A stretch of DNA of 64,000 nucleotides from DASUPK01 sp963848955 (GCA_963848955.1 CAWKFQ010000012.1:62001-126000), one strand, 5' to 3'. Positions 42,927 through 52,480 are shown, numbered from the stretch's first letter. Numbers and translations are program-made. The notes: generated from the letters alone by a model not told the origin.

Positions 42927-44295
42927 GGCTGCGCCCTTCTTCGTGCCCGCGGCGGGCTCGTCCTCGGGCTCGTCGGCGGCGCGCCCCGGGCTCGTCGTCG
43001 GCGGGTCGGCGAGCCGGCGCGCCGGCGCCCGCCGATCGGCGCCAGCTCGGCGAGCTCGTCGATCTCCGCCTGCACGCGCGCCCCGATCGCGGAGGCGTCG
43101 CCGATCAGCCAGACGTGGTTGTACACGGCGCGGGTTGGGTCGTCCTCGTAGCCGGGCTTGATGTCGAGCAGGAAGCTTCTCAGCTCGGCGGGCAGAGCGT
43201 CCGCGCGTGTCGGTGATCAGGAGCGGGCCCCACTTGCCGCTCGCCGAGAGCGTCGCCGCGGCGGCGGCGTCGAGCGGCCGCGAGGTGTTGGCGAGCACCA
43301 GCCCGTGCCCGGGGTCGTTGATGTTCCAGCCGAAGGAGGAGTCCGTGTAGCGGGCGAAGGCGATCGCGTTGGCGACCGGGTCCTCCGCGCCGACCCGCTG
43401 GACGCCGGGCGAGACCCGCTCCGATCTCGCGCAGCGCCTCCTCGGAGATCACCGACTCCGGGCCGAGGACGTAGACGGGGACGCCGCGGTGGCGCCGAGC
43501 GCGTCGAGGGTCGCCTCGGGCACCTCGTCGCGCGCCGCTGAACAGGACCGGGTCGCCGGAGCGCGCCGCCCAGGCCGCGGCGGGCATCGCGTAGGCGGGC
43601 TTGTCCGAGCTGGCGATGACGATGTGCTCGGGCTCGCCTTCGATCAGGCGCTGCGCGCAGCTGGTCGATCGAGTTGGCGATCTCCGCCGGGGAGGACCCC
43701 TCGCAGCTCCTCCGACCTGGAGCTCCGAGGGAGCGCTGGCGCCGCCGACCAGATAGACGGCGACGTCGCCGGTGCCGGCCGCCGCCGCGTGGGTTGAGCT
43801 GGGCGAGGGCCTGTGCGGTCGGCATCGGGGACGCCGCCGCGATCGCCGATCAGCAGCGGGGCCCGCAGCGGCGGCCCGGCCAGCACCGCGGCGGCGATCC
43901 CGGCCTGCCAGTCGCCGTCGGCGACCAGGACCGCGGCCTCGATCGGCTTGGCGCCGGGGGCGGGGGATGGGTGGCGAGCGCGGTGGCGGCGGCATCGGCG
44001 GTCGCGTCGGGGCCGCCGACCCGGGTGGTGTTGCGGGTCGCGACCAGGGGGAAGCCCAGGGTCCCGACCGGCGCCTCCTGGGGATCGTCGGACGCGACCG
44101 CGACGGTGACCACCCGGGTCTCGGCCTCGGTCTCGCCGTCGCCGCCGAGACGGGTCGACGACGATCAGCGCCACGACGACGATCGCCACGAGCAGCGCCA
44201 GCCCCGCCGGCGATCAGCCCCCGCGGCTCGAGCCTGGCGAGCAGGTCGACGCGGAGCCAGTCGAGCCCTCGCTTGATCGGAGCGCGCAGGCGCAC
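42923..44295 (-). CDS. Membrane-anchored CWB2 (cell-wall-binding repeat 2) protein (frameshifted)
   Basis: About 455 residues when shifts are read through. After a basic start (MRLRAPIKRGLDWLRVDLLA) there is one hydrophobic anchor near 44160-44230 (VAIVVVALIVVDPS), then repeated CWB2-type units: AAVLVADGDWQAGIAAAVLA with APLLIGD, VAVYLVGG, IASSDKPAYAMPAAAWAARS with DPVLFS, PVYVLGPESVISEEALREIG, and NHVWLIGDASAIGARVQAEI. Alternating GD/GG-PS turns like these mediate binding to wall polymers. At least six one-base shifts break the frame. It is divergent from the acyl-CoA dehydrogenase. Confidence 0.65.
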
Positions 44296-44384
44296 AGCCG
44301 CAACGCTATCCGTCGCGCACGAACTCGGCTGACGTGACGCAGGTCACATCGGTTCGTCGAACCAGACGGGTTCGGTAAACTGGC

Positions 44385-44398
44385 TGACTGACCAGTCA
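44385..44398. promoter_or_regulatory. Palindromic operator upstream of the acyl-CoA dehydrogenase gene
   Basis: TGACTGACCAGTCA inside GGCTGACTGACCAGTCAATC, 32 bases before the start codon. It matches the site at 38854-38867 in 12 of 14 core positions and also in the flanking GGC and AAT. Two beta-oxidation genes 5.5 kb apart thus share one operator type. Confidence 0.6.
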
Positions 44399-44430
44399 AT
44401 CGGTCGACTCGCACGAAAGGAGGCCACGAG

Positions 44431-45735
44431 ATGGACTTCGCGCTGAACGAGGAGCAGAGGGAGTTCAAGGACTACTGTCCGCAGGTTCGCCCGCGAGGTG
44501 ATCCGCCCGGCGGCGCCGCAAGCACGACGCGGAGGAGAGCAGTCCATGGGAGGTGATCAAGGAGGCGCGCAGGTGGGGCCTCCAGGGGCTCGAGCACATC
44601 CAGCGGATGGGCGCCGACCCCGACGGCCAGTTCGGCGTGATCTCCGCCGAGGAGCTCCACTGGGGCTGCGCCGGGATCGCGCTCGCGATCTCAGGGCTCT
44701 GGCCTCGCCGCCGCGGGGCTCGCCGCGTCGGGCACGCCCGAGCAGATCGCCGAGTGGGTGCCGCAGTGCTTCGGCACCGACGACGAGATCAAGCTCGGCG
44801 CCTACGCGGTCACCGAGCCGCAGGCCGGCTCCGACGTGAAGAGCCTGCGCACCACCGCCAAGCTCGACGGTGACGAGTGGGTGCTGAACGGGACCAAGGT
44901 CTTCATCACCAACGGCGGGATCGCGGACGTCCACGTGGTCGTCGCCACGGTCGACCCCGAGCTCGGCCACCGCGGGCAGGCCTCGTTCGTGGTCGGTCCC
45001 GAGACGCCCGGTCTGCGCCAGGGCAAGAAGGAGTCGAAGATCGGCATCCGGGCCTCGCACACGGCCGAGGTGATCCTCGAGGACTGCCGCATCCCCGTCG
45101 AGAACCTGCTCGGCGGGATGGACAAGCTGAACCGAAGCTCGAGCGCGCGCGCTCGGGCCAGAAGGGGGGCTCGTCGAACGCGCTCGCGACCTTCGAGATG
45201 ACCAGACCGATCGTGGGCGCCTCCGCTATCGGCATCGCCCAGGCCGCCTACGAGTGGACGCTGGAGTACCTCGGCTGACAAGACGGTCGACGGCGGGAAG
45301 CCCGCGCTGGAGGAGCAGCGGATCCAGCAGGTGCTCGCCGACGTCGCGACCGAGATCGACGCGTCCAGGCTGCTCGTCCAGCGAGCGGCCTGGATGGGCC
45401 GCAACGGCATCCCGATGACCGGCGGCCAGGGGTCGATGTCGAAGCTCAAGGCGGGCGACGTGACGATGTGGGCGACCACGACCCTGATCGACCTCGTCGG
45501 GCCGTACGCCCAGAGCACCGACTGCCCGCTGGAGAAGTGGTTCCGCGACGCGAAGATCTACCAGCTGTTCGAGGGCACGGCCCAGGTGCAGCGACTGGTG
45601 ATCTCCCGGATGCAGGCGCGCGACTATCAGGAGCGCTTCGCGGAGGCCGCTGAGATCGCCAAGCAGGCGATGAACGGCTCCGCCTCCACCGGCTCAGGCG
45701 ACGGCGCGAAGCGGGAAGCCACCGCGGCCGCCTAG
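44431..45735 (+). CDS. Acyl-CoA dehydrogenase (frameshifted)
   Basis: About 430 residues. ATG at 44431 follows GAAAGGAGG and begins MDFALNEEQREFKDY. FAD/substrate motifs are LGAYAVTEPQAGSDVKSLRT and WVLNGTKVFITNGGIADVHV. Later blocks are IGIRASHTAEVILEDCRIPV, ALATFEMTRPIVGASAIGIA and YQLFEGTAQVQRLVISRMQA, with the catalytic Glu in QLFEGTAQ. It has single-base insertions near 44475, 44515, 44700, 45130 and 45277. It catalyses the first oxidation of beta-oxidation, passing electrons to ETF. It shares an operator with the thiolase gene. Confidence 0.88.
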
Positions 45736-45798
45736 ACCTCTCGCTGCAACCGCCGTTTCAGTTCACCCCTGATCAGGCGTTCAACCTGTGACGCGGAG

Positions 45799-46929
45799 AT
45801 GACTCGATCGAAGCTCTTGATACTGGCGCTCTTCGGCGCGTTGCTCGCCTCTGCCTGCGCGTTGGCGGTGGGCAGCGCGATGGGCAAGAGCCTCGAGGAG
45901 AGGCTCGGCGCCACCCAGGACAAGCTCTCGCACGTGAAGGCGCACGCCGGCGTGCTGACGACCAGGATCAGCCATGAGTCGGCCCAGCTCGACCAGCTGA
46001 CCGCGGAGGTCGCTGACCTCAGGAACAAGGAGGCCACGGTGGCCGCCGAACTCGCGCAGAAGCAGGCCGAGCTCGAGCAGGCGCAGGCCCGGCTCGATCA
46101 TCTGAAGAAGCGACTCGGCGAGGCGGTCCAGGTCCTCGAGCAGCGGCTGGTGGCGATCTACGAGTCAAACGAGCCGGACCTGATCACCGTCCTGCTTCAG
46201 TCCCACGGCTTCGACGATCTGCTCGCCCGCACCCAGTACGTGCGCGCGCTGCAGGATCAGGACAACGACATCGTCGCCAGGGTGCGCGGGCTCCGCAACG
46301 CGATGGAGGTCACCGTCAACACCGTTCGCACGGCTCGCGACCAGATCGCGGCGCACAAGCAGGAGCTCGAGGCCACCAGGCTCAGGCTGCGCCAGCGGAC
46401 AGAGGAGCTCGCCACGGCTAGGCGCCAGCAGCACGCGACGCTGATGCAGGTCCGGAAGCAGCAGGACCACCTCGAGGGCGATGTCTCGGATATCTCCGAG
46501 AAGATCGCCGAGCAGCTCGCCCAGCAGGCCGGCGCGCTCCCGGCCGGGCCGATCAGGCCCGGCGCCCACGGGCTGATCTGGCCGGTGAACGGCCCGGTCG
46601 TTTCGGGGTTCGGCCCCCGTTGGGGCAGCTTCCACGAGGGGATCGACATAGCGGTCCCGACCGGGACGTCGATCCGCGCAGCCGCGTCGGGATCCGTCTC
46701 GATCGCCGGGTCCGTCGGCGGGTACGGGAACTACACCTGCGTCGACCACGGCGGTGGGCTCTCGACCTGTTACGCGCATCAGGAGCGGATCCTGGTCTCG
46801 GTTGGTCAGGAAGTGGCGCAAGCGCAGGTGATCGGCGTCTCGGGTTGCACCGGCCACTGTCTCGGTCCGCACGTCCACTTCGAGGTCCGGGTGAGCGGGC
46901 AGGCGGTCGATCCACTCGGCTATCTGTAG
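45799..46929 (+). CDS. M23 peptidase with long coiled coil (EnvC/NlpD-like)
   Basis: 376 residues. A signal segment LLILALFGALLASACALAVG is followed by about 200 residues of coiled coil (SHVKAHAGVLTTRISHESAQ, VAAELAQKQAELEQAQARLD). The C-terminal LytM domain starts LIWPVNGPVVSGFGPRWGSF and has the zinc ligands HEGIDIAV and GPHVHFEVR, so it may be active, although many such coiled-coil forms act as activators of amidases. Exported, acting on peptidoglycan during division or growth. Two Cys pairs (YTCVDHGGGLSTC, CTGHC) may form disulfides. Confidence 0.9.
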   Translation: MTRSKLLILALFGALLASACALAVGSAMGKSLEERLGATQDKLSHVKAHAGVLTTRISHESAQLDQLTAEVADLRNKEATVAAELAQKQAELEQAQARLDHLKKRLGEAVQVLEQRLVAIYESNEPDLITVLLQSHGFDDLLARTQYVRALQDQDNDIVARVRGLRNAMEVTVNTVRTARDQIAAHKQELEATRLRLRQRTEELATARRQQHATLMQVRKQQDHLEGDVSDISEKIAEQLAQQAGALPAGPIRPGAHGLIWPVNGPVVSGFGPRWGSFHEGIDIAVPTGTSIRAAASGSVSIAGSVGGYGNYTCVDHGGGLSTCYAHQERILVSVGQEVAQAQVIGVSGCTGHCLGPHVHFEVRVSGQAVDPLGYL

Positions 46930-47018
46930 CGCGAAGCCTCCCCGTTAGTCGGTACAGCGCAACATGCGGCTTTAGAACACTCGTTTACCTTGCTATTGGG
47001 GTTTTTATAGTCCGGCCA

Positions 47019-48017
47019 ATGAGGCACGATCTAGGGACTGTGAGTGCGCGCGATTGGCGCGCCGCGCGAGACGGGGAGGCTCACGCGGCGAGCCGGACAT
47101 CAGAGAGCTTCATCGTCGGTATCGGGGCCTCCGGAGGCCTGCTCGCCGGTGCCGCGATTGTCTTCGTCACTCTGCTCGGGATCGTCTCGTTCAACGTCTG
47201 GCCTTCGGCCACGGGCATCTCGTCCACCGGCCCCAACGTCGAGCTGACGCCCCCATCCGGTGGCGGTAGCGGTGGGGGTGACACAGGTACTCCGCTGAGC
47301 GCCGCATCGGGCCAGCTCGCCTCTGCGTCGGTCGCCGTCGCCAGTCCGACCGGTGGTGGTGGCGGCGGTGGCGGTGGCGCGGCAGGTGGCGGTGGCGGTG
47401 GCGGTGGCGGCAACCAGGGCGGCGGTTCCGCCGGTGGCAGTTTCGGCGCCGGATCCCCGCCCCCCTCGGGTAGCGCGCCGGCAACGCCTCCGAGCTCCGG
47501 CAGCTCGACGGCGGCGGTTCCGACGAAGGACCCCAGCCCGGAACAGGTGAGCCGATCCCCGGGAACGACACGAAGGCACCCAGCGGCCGCGACGACGACC
47601 GCTCGAACAAGGACCCCTTGCCCGACCAGCCGAACGGCGACGGGAACCAGGGCGACGACGACGGAACGACGGGCAGGACGACGACGGGAACCACGGCGAC
47701 GACGACGGGAACCACGGCGACGACGACGGGAACACGGCGACGACGACGGGAACCACGAACACGATGACCACGGGAACTCGGGTGAGTCGACCGACACTCC
47801 GACACCGCCTCCGTTGGGTGGTTCCGGCGGTCAGTCCGATGACTCCTCGGACTCCTCCGATGACTCCCATGGCAACTGCCGCGGCCGGTCGCACGGACGG
47901 AATAGCGACGACCTCTTCCTCGCCACTTCCTCTTCCTCAACCTCCTCCTCGTCCAGCCGAAGCTCCAGCCAGTGGTCCGGACGTGGCCGGGGCCACGGCC
48001 GCGGCAACCGGGACTAG
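47019..48017 (+). CDS. Membrane-anchored low-complexity Gly/Ser/Asp-rich protein (frameshifted)
   Basis: About 330 residues. A short cytosolic part (RDWRAARDGEAHAASRTSES) precedes one membrane helix (GLLAGAAIVFVTLLGIVSFN). The rest is predicted outside the cell: a polyglycine region near residues 110-145, a Pro/Ser region, then acidic Asp-Gly-Asn-His repeats that appear only if the frame is changed near 47548 and 47663, and finally Ser/Arg-rich sequence. The acidic repeats come from a 21-base tandem array at 47677-47756. No family is recognised; a surface or wall-spanning structural protein is likely. The start could also be GTG at 47040. Confidence 0.5.
   Translation: MRHDLGTVSARDWRAARDGEAHAASRTSESFIVGIGASGGLLAGAAIVFVTLLGIVSFNVWPSATGISSTGPNVELTPPSGGGSGGGDTGTPLSAASGQLASASVAVASPTGGGGGGGGGAAGGGGGGGGGNQGGGSAGGSFGAGSPPPSGSAPATPPSSGSSTAAVPTKDPSPEQVSRSPGTTRRHPAAATTTARTRTPCPTSRTATGTRATTTERRAGRRREPRRRRREPRRRRREHGDDDGNHEHDDHGNSGESTDTPTPPPLGGSGGQSDDSSDSSDDSHGNCRGRSHGRNSDDLFLATSSSSTSSSSSRSSSQWSGRGRGHGRGNRD
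47677..47756 (+). repeat. 21-base tandem repeat (about four units)
   Basis: Units of GACGACGACGGGAACCACGG plus C at 47677-47697 and 47698-47718, a 20-base unit lacking one C at 47719-47738, and a fourth from 47739. In the appropriate frame each unit encodes DDDGNHG. The short unit changes the frame of the host gene. Confidence 0.85.
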
Positions 48018-48023
48018 GAACCG

Positions 48024-48750
48024 TTAGCCACTAGCGCCGGGACCTGCGGGCCCCAGCTGGCGCTCGACCCAGCGCAGGGCCGCACCCTGGAGCTCGGAAT
48101 CGTGCTGCACGGTCTGGTGGGCGCCGCCGGGGGCGACGATGAGCTTGCGCGGTTCCCCTGCCCGTTCGTAGAGCTCCTCGGAGTGATCGCTCGGGATCTG
48201 GGTGTCGCCCTCGGCGTGCATCAACAGCAGCGGCCGCGGGGCGATCCGCTCGACGGCCGCGCCGATGTCCTGGGCCAGCAGCCATGCCTCCAGCGCGGCC
48301 GGATCGCCGACACGCATCTCGAGACTGCCGCGGCGCAGCCCACTGGCGAGGTGGTCCTCACCGGCCGGGCAGATCGCGACCACGGCGGCGATCTCCTGGG
48401 ACGCGGCAGCTGCGTGGATCGCGAGGAAGCCGCCCAGGCTCGACCCGCGGACCGCGACCCTGGTCGCGTCGACCCCCTCCTGCGACGCAAGTAGCCGCGC
48501 CATCGCGATCACGTCGTTCACTGCTTCGCCGGACATCGGCGGCTCGGAGTCGCCGTGCCCCGGAAGATCGAAGGCGAGAGCCGCCCAGCCGCCGGCGGTG
48601 GCGAGGCGCGCGAAGTCAGCGTGGTTGTCCTTGCGTGACCCGGCGCCGTGCACGATCACCACGCCGGGCCAGGGTCGATTCGGCCGCGGCGTTTGTGGCA
48701 GCCCGGTCATGATGGGGCAGCCAGAGCGCGTAGGCGAGGCCACCGTTCAC
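48024..48750 (-). CDS. Alpha/beta hydrolase (probable N-terminal frameshift)
   Basis: About 235 residues. PWPGVVIVHGAGSRKDNHAD is the oxyanion region, ALAFDLPGHGDSEPPMSGEA next, RVAVRGSSLGGFLAIHAAAA contains the nucleophile Ser, PLLLMHAEGDTQIPSDHSEE the acid Asp, and GGAHQTVQHDSELQG the His. In the frame from ATG 48710 the N-terminus is unnatural, while GTG 48750 opens VNGGLAYALWLPHHDRAATN, a typical first strand, in another frame; a shift near 48680 is likely. Serine hydrolase of the dienelactone-hydrolase/esterase type; substrate unknown. It is divergent from lysA. Confidence 0.78.
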
Positions 48751-48829
48751 GTCCTCCCGATCGGGGCGCCTTGGATGAGAGCGCTCCATTGCGGGCCATT
48801 CTCGCCGTTCCCGTCAGAATTGCCCTCCC

Positions 48830-50152
48830 ATGAGTTCCCACGCGGACAACCCGGGGTCGGTGACGACCGCTGACCCGATCGCCGCCTCGCCGGTCTACCC
48901 GGCCGGCTCGCGCGTGAACGAGCGTGGCCACCTGGAGGTAGGAGGCTGCGATGTCGTCGAGCTGGCAGAGGAGTTCGGGACTCCGGCCTACATCTACGCC
49001 GAGGACGACATGCGCCGCCGGGCCCGCGAGTACGTGCGGGCGTTCGAGCAGCGGACCGACGCGTTCGAGGTGATCTACGCGAGCAAGGCGTTCCCCGCCA
49101 CCGCCGCCTTGCGTGTGATGCGCGACGAAGGGCTGTCGGTGGATGTCGCCTCGGGCGGCGAGCTCCATGTGGCGCTGGCCGCGGGCTTCGACCCCGCCCG
49201 CATCCATCTGCACGGCAACGACAAGACCGAGGCCGAGCTCCGCTACGCGTTCGAGGTCGGCGTCGGCCATCTGATCCTCGACTCCTTCGACGAGATCGAG
49301 CTGGCCGGCCGGCTGCTCGACCGCCCCCAGAAGGTGCTGATCCGGGTCACGCCCGGGATCAAGCCCTCCACCCACGACTACGTCCAGACCGGACAGCTCG
49401 ACTCCAAGTTCGGCTTCGGGCTCGCCGACCGGCTCGCGGAGCAGGCGGTCGACCGAGTGCGGGCGTCCGACAATCTCGAGCTGGTCGGGCTACACGCGCA
49501 CATCGGCTCCCAGATCTTCGAGCTGGAGCCCTATGTGAAGGCGATCGAGGTGATCGCCGACTTCTGCGACACCGTGGACCTCGAGCCCGAGCTGCTCAAC
49601 GTCGGCGGCGGACTCGGCATCGCCTACCTCGACTCGGACGAGCCGCCCTCGATCGAGGACTACGTCGACGTCAAGGTCCGGGGGGTGCGGCAGGTCTTCG
49701 ACCCGGTTCCGAGGATCCTGGTCGAGCCGGGTCGTTCGCTCGTCGGCAACGCCGGGATCACGGCGTACCGGGTGGGGACCGTCAAGGAGATTCCCGGCGT
49801 TCGCACCTATGTGGCTGTCGACGGTGGGATGTCGGACAACCTGCGCCCGATGCTCTACGGCGCCCGCTACGAGGCGGTGATCGCGGACCGCGCCGGGCAG
49901 ACGCCCGAGACGCTCGCCACCATCGCTGGGATGCACTGCGAGTCCGGTGACGTCCTGGTCCGCGACGCGGAGCTGGCGGCTCCCAGCGTCGGCGACGTGC
50001 TGGTCACTCCGGCGACGGGAGCCTACGGCCACGCGATGGCCAACAACTACAACGGCAAACCGCGGCCGCCGGTGATCTTCTGCGGCGACGGCGAGGCCAG
50101 GGTGGTCGTCCGTCGCGAGACCTGGGACGACCTGCTCAGCAGGGATGTGTGA
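48830..50152 (+). CDS. lysA: Diaminopimelate decarboxylase
   Basis: 440 residues, fold-type III PLP enzyme converting meso-DAP to lysine. FEVIYASKAFPATAALRVM has the PLP lysine; LVGLHAHIGSQIFELEPYVK, LNVGGGLGIAYLDSDEPPS, RILVEPGRSLVGNAGITAYR and MHCESGDVLVRD (catalytic Cys) complete the motifs. The N-terminal 25 residues are variable. It is followed, with its stop overlapping the start (TGATG), by hom, so lysine and threonine branches are co-transcribed. Confidence 0.96.
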   Translation: MSSHADNPGSVTTADPIAASPVYPAGSRVNERGHLEVGGCDVVELAEEFGTPAYIYAEDDMRRRAREYVRAFEQRTDAFEVIYASKAFPATAALRVMRDEGLSVDVASGGELHVALAAGFDPARIHLHGNDKTEAELRYAFEVGVGHLILDSFDEIELAGRLLDRPQKVLIRVTPGIKPSTHDYVQTGQLDSKFGFGLADRLAEQAVDRVRASDNLELVGLHAHIGSQIFELEPYVKAIEVIADFCDTVDLEPELLNVGGGLGIAYLDSDEPPSIEDYVDVKVRGVRQVFDPVPRILVEPGRSLVGNAGITAYRVGTVKEIPGVRTYVAVDGGMSDNLRPMLYGARYEAVIADRAGQTPETLATIAGMHCESGDVLVRDAELAAPSVGDVLVTPATGAYGHAMANNYNGKPRPPVIFCGDGEARVVVRRETWDDLLSRDV

Positions 50153-51378
50153 TGACTGAGACCGTGAAGGTGGGGATCCTCGGCAGGGGGACCGTGGGAA
50201 GTGCCTTCCGTGAGCTACTCGAGGAACGTGCGGAGATGGTGAAGGAGGTCTCCGGCCGGCGCCCGGAGGTCGCCGGTGTTCTGAGCTCGAAGGACGGGGA
50301 CTTCGAGGAGATCCTGGCGGCGAGCGACATCGTCGTCGAGCTGATCGGCGGAATCGACCCCGCCCTCGACTACGTCACCCGCGCGCTGCGGGAGGGCACG
50401 CACGTGGTGACGGCCAACAAGCAGCTGATCGCCCAGCACGGCGATCAGCTGGTGGCCGCCGCGCGGGAGGGAGGCGCCCAACTGCGCTTCGAGGCGGCGG
50501 TGGCCGGGGCGATCCCTGTGATCCGCGTCGTCCAGGAGAGCCTCGGCGCGATCCCGATCGAGAAGGTGTTCGGGATCGTCAACGGCACGACCAACTACAT
50601 CCTCACCGAGATGGCTCGAAGCGGCCTCTCCTATGAGGAGGCGCTGAAGCAGGCGCAGGACCTGGGTTATGCGGAGGCCGACCCGACGGAGGACGTCGGC
50701 GGCGCGGACGCCGCCGCCAAGATGGCGATCCTGGCGCGCCTCGCGTTCGGGGCGCCGGTGCAGTTGGAGGATGTCCCCTTCGAGGGCATCGAGGGGATCA
50801 GGCCGGACGACCTCGCGTACGCGAAGGAGCTCGGACTCTCGCTGAAGCTCCTCGGCGTCGCCGAACGGGTCGGCGACGGAGAGATCAGTGTCCGGGTCTT
50901 TCCCTGCTTCCTCTATCCCGGCCATCCGCTGTCGCCGATCGAGGGCCCGTTCAACGCGGTGATGGTCGAGTCCCCGGCGATCGCCGAGATCACGATGTCG
51001 GGGCCGGGCGCGGGCGGACCCGAGACCGCCTCGGCAGTGCTCGGGGACGTCGTCTCCGTGATCGCAGGTGGCTCGCCGCTCTTCGAGGAGAACGCGAAGC
51101 TCGCGATCGCGAAGGACGTCGAGATGGCCTTCTATCTCCACCTCGAGGTCGACGACCGGCCAGGCGTCCTCGCGCAGGTCGCCGAGGTCCTCGGCGACAA
51201 CAAGGTCTCAGTGCGCAGCGTGGTCCAGCGAGGGCTCGGCGGCGAGGCGCAGCTGATCATGGTCATGCACCCGGTCTCGGAGAAGAGCTTCGGGGCCGCC
51301 CTCGAGAGGATCGCCAAGCTCGACTTCCTCCGCTCCCCACCGCGCTCGATCAGGGTGATCGAGGAAGAGTTCGGCTGA
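50152..51378 (+). CDS. hom: Homoserine dehydrogenase
   Basis: 408 residues. KVGILGRGTVGSAFRELLEE is the nucleotide-binding start, EGTHVVTANKQLIAQHGDQL and FEAAVAGAIPVIRVVQESLG are substrate-site blocks, and GIVNGTTNYILTEMARSGLS with GYAEADPTEDVGGADAAAKM the catalytic core. The C-terminal ACT domain (LEVDDRPGVLAQVAEVLGDN) suggests feedback regulation by threonine. It reduces aspartate semialdehyde to homoserine. ATG 50152 overlaps the lysA stop; thrC follows after four bases. Confidence 0.96.
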   Translation: MTETVKVGILGRGTVGSAFRELLEERAEMVKEVSGRRPEVAGVLSSKDGDFEEILAASDIVVELIGGIDPALDYVTRALREGTHVVTANKQLIAQHGDQLVAAAREGGAQLRFEAAVAGAIPVIRVVQESLGAIPIEKVFGIVNGTTNYILTEMARSGLSYEEALKQAQDLGYAEADPTEDVGGADAAAKMAILARLAFGAPVQLEDVPFEGIEGIRPDDLAYAKELGLSLKLLGVAERVGDGEISVRVFPCFLYPGHPLSPIEGPFNAVMVESPAIAEITMSGPGAGGPETASAVLGDVVSVIAGGSPLFEENAKLAIAKDVEMAFYLHLEVDDRPGVLAQVAEVLGDNKVSVRSVVQRGLGGEAQLIMVMHPVSEKSFGAALERIAKLDFLRSPPRSIRVIEEEFG

Positions 51379-51382
51379 GCCG

Positions 51383-52417
51383 ATGCCGACGCCGCTTATC
51401 GAGCGCTATCGCGATCACCTCCCTCTCGAGGAGGGGGACCCGGTGGTGACGCTCAACGAGGGCTCGACTCCGCTGATCCACTCGCCGCGGCTTTCCGAGC
51501 GCGTGGGCGCGGACGTCCACCTCAAGTTCGAGGGCACGAACCCCACCGGCAGCTTCAAGGATCGGGGCATGACGGTCGCCGTCTCACGGGCCATGGGGGC
51601 GGGGGCCGAGGCGATCATCTGCGCATCGACGGGCAACACCGCCGCCAGTTGCGCCGCCTACGCGGCGCGGGCCGGGCTGCGCGGCGCCGTGATCGTCCCG
51701 GAGGGGAAGATCGCCATCGGCAAGCTCGCCCAGGCCCTCATGCACGGCGCGCGGGTGATCGCTCTCGAGGGCAACTTCGACCAGGCGCTGGAGATCGTCC
51801 GGGAGATCGCCGAGAAGCACCCCGTCGAGCTCGTCAACTCCGTGAACCCCTACCGGATCGAGGGCCAGAAGACGGCGGCCTTCGAGACCTGCGATGAGCT
51901 CGGAGAGGCGCCCGCCGCGCTCGCCATCCCCGTCGGGAACGCGGGCAACGTCACCTCCTGGTGGGCCGGTTTCCAGGAGTACCAGGCTTCCCCGATCCTC
52001 TATGGCTTCCAGGCCGCCGGCGCGGCCCCGCTGGTCGAGGGGCACCCGATCGAGAACCCCGAGACCGTCGCCTCGGCGATCCGGATCGGCAATCCGGCGC
52101 GCTGGGAGGAGGCGATGAACGCATTCACCGCCTCACGCGGTCGGGTTGCCGCGGTCACCGACGAGCAGATCCTCGAGGCCTACCACTGGCTTGCGTCCAA
52201 GGAGGGCGTCTTCTGCGAGCCGGCTTCGGCCGCCTCCGTCGCCGGGCTGATCGCCCACGGCCTGCCGGTGGCCGAGGGAATGGAGAAACCGGAGAGCATC
52301 GTCTGCGTGCTCACCGGCCACGGCCTCAAGGACCCCGACAGCGCGATCGGCAAGGCACCCGCCGTCACCGGCTGCAAGGCGGAGCTCGGTGCGGTCGAAA
52401 AGGCCGTCTTCGACTAG
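51383..52417 (+). CDS. thrC: Threonine synthase
   Basis: 344 residues, fold-type II PLP enzyme. LKFEGTNPTGSFKDRGMTVA has the PLP lysine in SFKDRG, IICASTGNTAASCAAYAARA and AIPVGNAGNVTSWWAGF form the phosphate-binding and cofactor loops, and VFCEPASAASVAGLI and CVLTGHGLKDPDSA close the active site. It converts O-phosphohomoserine to threonine. It is the short form typical of actinobacteria. It sits between hom and thrB, with a small SHOCT gene interposed. Confidence 0.95.
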   Translation: MPTPLIERYRDHLPLEEGDPVVTLNEGSTPLIHSPRLSERVGADVHLKFEGTNPTGSFKDRGMTVAVSRAMGAGAEAIICASTGNTAASCAAYAARAGLRGAVIVPEGKIAIGKLAQALMHGARVIALEGNFDQALEIVREIAEKHPVELVNSVNPYRIEGQKTAAFETCDELGEAPAALAIPVGNAGNVTSWWAGFQEYQASPILYGFQAAGAAPLVEGHPIENPETVASAIRIGNPARWEEAMNAFTASRGRVAAVTDEQILEAYHWLASKEGVFCEPASAASVAGLIAHGLPVAEGMEKPESIVCVLTGHGLKDPDSAIGKAPAVTGCKAELGAVEKAVFD

Positions 52418-52480
52418 GGAGCGCAGCAGTCTCCGCCTAGTTCCAAACAGGGGCCGCGGAAGGAGAGGGAGGGTGGGTCT

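Noticed and set aside
176..45735. Programmed frameshifting as an explanation for the frame changes
   Set aside because: There are too many events per gene (about ten in kup), with no common slippery heptamer or following structure, and they occur in unrelated housekeeping genes.
47340..47420. GGTGGCGGTGGC repeats considered as a CRISPR-like or regulatory array
   Set aside because: They encode a polyglycine linker in frame, have no unique spacers and no cas genes nearby.
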